From the NCBI GenBank assembly GCA_014796735.1, contig JAAVIG010000133.1, forward strand, positions 1-16,535: a stretch of DNA of 16,535 bases, read 5' to 3'. This document shows, piece after piece, positions 14,076-16,535 of this stretch. The position numbers were made by a program, and so were the translations under genes. A model generated the notes under the pieces. That model ran no database searches and was not told where the DNA came from. It worked only from the letters and a program-made list of their open reading frames with translations. Positions within the stretch are counted from its first letter, which is position 1, and each line of letters starts with the position of its first letter. The DNA comes from Oscillospiraceae bacterium (lineage in GTDB: Bacteria; Bacillota; Clostridia; Oscillospirales; Ruminococcaceae).

Positions 14076-15019
14076 TAAAACGCTTTGCCGTGCTTTTTGC
14101 GGTTATTGTTGCCGTGCTTTTTTCGGGCTGTTCGGGTAACGGCAGCACCGAAAAGGCTGCGGAAGGCGCGATCGTATTTACGGACGATCTCGGAAGAACG
14201 GTGACTGTTGACAGTCCGAAAAGAGTGGCGGCTTTTTTGGGTAGCTTCGCGGAGATATGGTATCTTGCGGGCGGAGAAATAATTGCCGCTCCCGACGACG
14301 CTTGGGAGGATTTTGACCTGCCCCTGTCCGATGAAACGGTGAATCTGGGGAAAATAAACGATCTGAGCCTTGAAATGCTTTTTACTGCCGATCCCGATTT
14401 TGTAATAGCCAGCTCAAATATAAGAGTTGATCTTGAATGGCTTGATACGCTTGAAGATACGGAGATCACGGTAGCTTATTTTGACGTTTCAAATTTCGAG
14501 GATTACTTAAGAATGTTGAAAATATGCACCGAGATAACGGGCAGAGACGATCTGTATCAAAAAAACGGCACGGATATAGAAAGTCGGATAGATGACGTTA
14601 TCAAGCAAAGCAGTCTGCGCGTTGAGGAAAAGGGCGCGCCTACCGTTTTGTCTCTTAGGGCTTCCTCGGCAAGCATAAGGGCGAAAAACAGCGAGGGAAA
14701 CGTTTTGGGCGAAATGCTCGCCTCACTTGGCTGTATCAATATTGCCGACAGCGAGCAATCCTTGCTTGAAAATCTGAGCATAGAGTATATCATAAAATGC
14801 GACCCCGATTACATATTTTTTGTTCAGATAGGAGATAACGCCGAGAAATCAAGGGAAAAAATTGAGGCGTTTATAGCCGAGAATCCCGCGTGGAGCGAGC
14901 TTACCGCCGTTAAAGAGGGCAGAGTGTTTTATATGGACAAAAGGCTTTACAATAATAAGCCCAATTCCCGCTGGGGTGAAGCTTATGAAGGACTGGAAAA
15001 AATATTAAGTGAAAATTAA
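14069..15019 (+). CDS. FecB/BtuF-like ABC substrate-binding lipoprotein
   Basis: This 316-residue protein is the binding component of a metal-chelate type importer. The N-terminus MLIKRFAVLFAVIVAVLF is a lipoprotein signal, ending in the lipobox FSGC with acylated cysteine at about residue 21. FTDDLGRTVTVDSPKRVAA (about 36-54) is the family's typical opening, and the two-lobed fold ends with AWSELTAVKEGRVFYMD. The ligand class is iron-siderophore, heme or cobalamin; it cannot be resolved here. No ATG fits, so the start is taken as TTG at 14069, which overlaps the end of the reductase gene by seven bases. AAGGGTGG lies upstream inside that gene. The overlap suggests translational coupling to the reductase. 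Fourteen bases separate its stop from the permease start. Confidence 0.87.
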   Translation: MLIKRFAVLFAVIVAVLFSGCSGNGSTEKAAEGAIVFTDDLGRTVTVDSPKRVAAFLGSFAEIWYLAGGEIIAAPDDAWEDFDLPLSDETVNLGKINDLSLEMLFTADPDFVIASSNIRVDLEWLDTLEDTEITVAYFDVSNFEDYLRMLKICTEITGRDDLYQKNGTDIESRIDDVIKQSSLRVEEKGAPTVLSLRASSASIRAKNSEGNVLGEMLASLGCINIADSEQSLLENLSIEYIIKCDPDYIFFVQIGDNAEKSREKIEAFIAENPAWSELTAVKEGRVFYMDKRLYNNKPNSRWGEAYEGLEKILSEN

Positions 15020-15033
15020 AGGAGACCGCGGCT

Positions 15034-16017
15034 ATGAAGGATAAAAGATTTGTTCTTGTAATTTCCATAGCCGCGGTTGGCTGTCTTTTGGCAGCACTGC
15101 TCAGTATTTGTGTAGGCGCGGTATGGATTTCTCCATTTGATTTTTTCGGCGGCTTTGACACTGCCGAGTGGCGTATTTTCAGGTACGCCAGACTTCCGAG
15201 AACCTTTGCTTGTCTCATGGCGGGCGCGGGACTTTCCACCTCGGGGGCGGTCATTCAGGGAGTGCTTGCCAACCGCCTTGCTTCTCCCGGCGTTATAGGC
15301 GTTAACGCGGGGGCGGGGCTTGGGGTCACGCTTTGCTGTGCTTTTGGAGCGGTCTCGGGTTGGGCTATCGCGGGGGCTTCCTTTGCGGGAGCACTGGCGG
15401 CGGTTATGATGGTGGCTTTTGCCGCGCAGAAAACCTACGCGTCCCGTTCGGCGGTGATTTTGGGGGGCGTTGCGGTAAACAGCTTTCTCACCGCCGTTTC
15501 CGAGGGAATTATCACCCTTTATCCCGAAATAGGCGCGTACACCGCCGATTTTCGAACGGGAGGATTTTCGGGAATTTCCGATTCAAGGCTTATTCCCGCG
15601 ACCGTTATGATAATTGCCGCGCTGGCGGCGGTATTTACTTTATCAAACGAGCTTGACGTGCTGTCAATGGGCGAGGATATGGCGCAGGGCTTAGGCTTGC
15701 CCGTCAAGAAAATGCGCACGGTTTTTCTTGCTCTTGCCGCGCTGCTGGCGGGGGCAAGCGTAAGCTTCGCGGGGCTTCTGGGATTTGTGGGGCTGATAGT
15801 GCCGAATATGGCTAAAAGACTTGTGGGAGGAGAAAACCGCAGGCTTTTGCCCGTTTGCGCCATCGGGGGCGCGATGTTCGTTACTTTATGCGACTGCGCG
15901 GCAAAATCCGTGTTTTCGCCCTACGAAATTCCGACGGGTATTGTTATGTCGGCAATCGGCGCGCCTTTCTTTATTTTCCTTTTATTCAAGCTAAAGGGAG
16001 GTCATTCCCGTGGATAA
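15034..16017 (+). CDS. FecCD-family ABC transporter permease
   Basis: This 327-residue polytopic membrane protein belongs to the BtuC/FecCD permease family, which imports iron-siderophores, heme or vitamin B12. It has about eight to ten hydrophobic segments. Family landmarks are RLPRTFACLMAGAGL (about 53-67), then QGVLANRLASPGVIGVNAGAG, and near the C-terminus GLLGFVGLIVPNMAKRLVGG with ENRRLLP. The segment GLIVPN(M)AKRLVG replaces the usual histidine of VPHxxR with asparagine. That stretch normally forms the coupling helix region that contacts the ATPase. AAAGGAG lies about nine bases before ATG. It lies 14 bases after the binding-protein gene, and its stop overlaps the start of the ATPase gene by eight bases, so all three are one transport unit. 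Confidence 0.93.
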   Translation: MKDKRFVLVISIAAVGCLLAALLSICVGAVWISPFDFFGGFDTAEWRIFRYARLPRTFACLMAGAGLSTSGAVIQGVLANRLASPGVIGVNAGAGLGVTLCCAFGAVSGWAIAGASFAGALAAVMMVAFAAQKTYASRSAVILGGVAVNSFLTAVSEGIITLYPEIGAYTADFRTGGFSGISDSRLIPATVMIIAALAAVFTLSNELDVLSMGEDMAQGLGLPVKKMRTVFLALAALLAGASVSFAGLLGFVGLIVPNMAKRLVGGENRRLLPVCAIGGAMFVTLCDCAAKSVFSPYEIPTGIVMSAIGAPFFIFLLFKLKGGHSRG

Positions 16018-16535
16018 TGTACTGCTTTCGGCGGAGGGAGTTTCCGCCCGCTATAGCGAAAGGGAAGTGCTTCATAAGGTTTCGCTTGGATTTAAGGGCG
16101 GTAGGATAACGGCGATAATCGGGCCTAACGGAAGCGGCAAAAGCACGCTTCTTAAAACGCTGATAGGACTTGTGTCCAAAACGGAGGGTATAATTATTTC
16201 CGAGGGCGTGTCCTTAGATAAATTATCCGCTTCGGCAGCCGCGAGAAAAATAGCTTATTTGCCGCAGATAAAAAGTATTCCCGAGCTTTCGGTCAGAACA
16301 ATGGTGCTTCACGGCAGGTTTTCTCACCTTTCCTATCCGCGGCGTTACCGCAGGGAGGATATAAAAGCGGTGGAGGAAGCGTTAAAAACCGTGGGTATTG
16401 AGGCTTTGGCGGATAAAAGCGTTTCTTCTCTTTCGGGCGGCACGGTTCAGCTTGTTTTTCTCGCAATGGCATTAGCGCAAAGCTCCCCCGTTATTTTAAT
16501 GGACGAGCCGACCTCTTTTTTGGATATTGCGCATC
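16010..16535 (+). CDS. ABC transporter ATPase (partial at window end)
   Basis: The first 175 residues of a FecE/BtuD-type ATPase are present before the window ends. Walker A is GPNGSGKST at residues 38-46, the Q-loop is in IAYLPQIKS, the signature reads SLSGGT (the usual LSGGQ has Gln) and Walker B is VILMDEPTSFLD. The start is GTG at 16010, which overlaps the permease stop by eight bases. AAAGGGAGG lies eight bases upstream, a strong ribosome site. No ATG fits near the N-terminus. It should sit on the cytoplasmic face and power the FecCD-like permease encoded just before it. The last complete residue visible follows FLDIAH, so the switch histidine and C-terminus lie beyond the window. Confidence 0.92.
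   Translation, partial: MDNVLLSAEGVSARYSEREVLHKVSLGFKGGRITAIIGPNGSGKSTLLKTLIGLVSKTEGIIISEGVSLDKLSASAAARKIAYLPQIKSIPELSVRTMVLHGRFSHLSYPRRYRREDIKAVEEALKTVGIEALADKSVSSLSGGTVQLVFLAMALAQSSPVILMDEPTSFLDIAH

Noticed and set aside
1..16535. CRISPR arrays, tRNA or rRNA genes, and complete insertion sequences.
   Set aside because: No regularly spaced direct repeats, cloverleaf-like sequence, rRNA segments or transposase genes were found when reading both strands.

Overview
The window looks like chromosomal DNA from a low-to-mid GC, anaerobic, Gram-positive member of the Clostridia, possibly Oscillospiraceae/Ruminococcaceae. This rests on strong purine-rich Shine-Dalgarno (SD) sites, TTGACA/TATAAT promoters, a clostridial-type PerR, a TatD-associated radical SAM protein and ferredoxin-linked redox chemistry. 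The genus cannot be fixed from sequence alone.

Layout. (1) Positions 7-4515 hold seven small same-strand genes, each with its own SD and separated by 11-79 bases: three GNAT acetyltransferases, a nucleotidyltransferase, a metallo-beta-lactamase-fold hydrolase, a P-loop kinase-like protein and a radical SAM protein. It reads as an accessory row of small-molecule-modifying enzymes. (2) Positions 4529-4979 hold perR with a near-consensus promoter and a 7-1-7 palindrome placed for autoregulation. A 159-nt MITE-like quasi-palindrome and a bidirectional terminator follow. (3) On the minus strand, 5194-6174 encodes an unrecognised Trp/Asn-rich protein. Its reading frame continues 54 codons upstream with protein-like sequence but no ATG, GTG or TTG start; an ATA sits where the start would be expected. 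(4) rsmA (6587-7441) has a perfect consensus promoter and a terminator, followed by a hairpin-rich spacer. (5) Glycogen phosphorylase (minus) and an AraC-family regulator (plus) are divergent. (6) After a gene-free spacer of 423 bases comes an apparent operon. It begins with an 856-residue fusion (CoA-disulfide-reductase-like flavoprotein, rhodanese, siroheme sulfite/nitrite reductase-like domain, two 4Fe-4S clusters) and continues, with overlapping or closely spaced genes, into a FecB/FecC/FecD-like binding-protein ABC importer. The ATPase gene runs off the window's right end.

How the genes fit together. The last operon couples a sulfur or nitrogen oxyanion reductase candidate to an importer of the iron-siderophore/heme/cobalamin class. 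A plausible but unproven reading is that the importer supplies iron or a tetrapyrrole to the siroheme/Fe-S enzyme. GlgP and the AraC regulator form a likely carbohydrate-storage unit. The most unusual items are the start-less N-terminal extension of the minus-strand gene and the four-module reductase.
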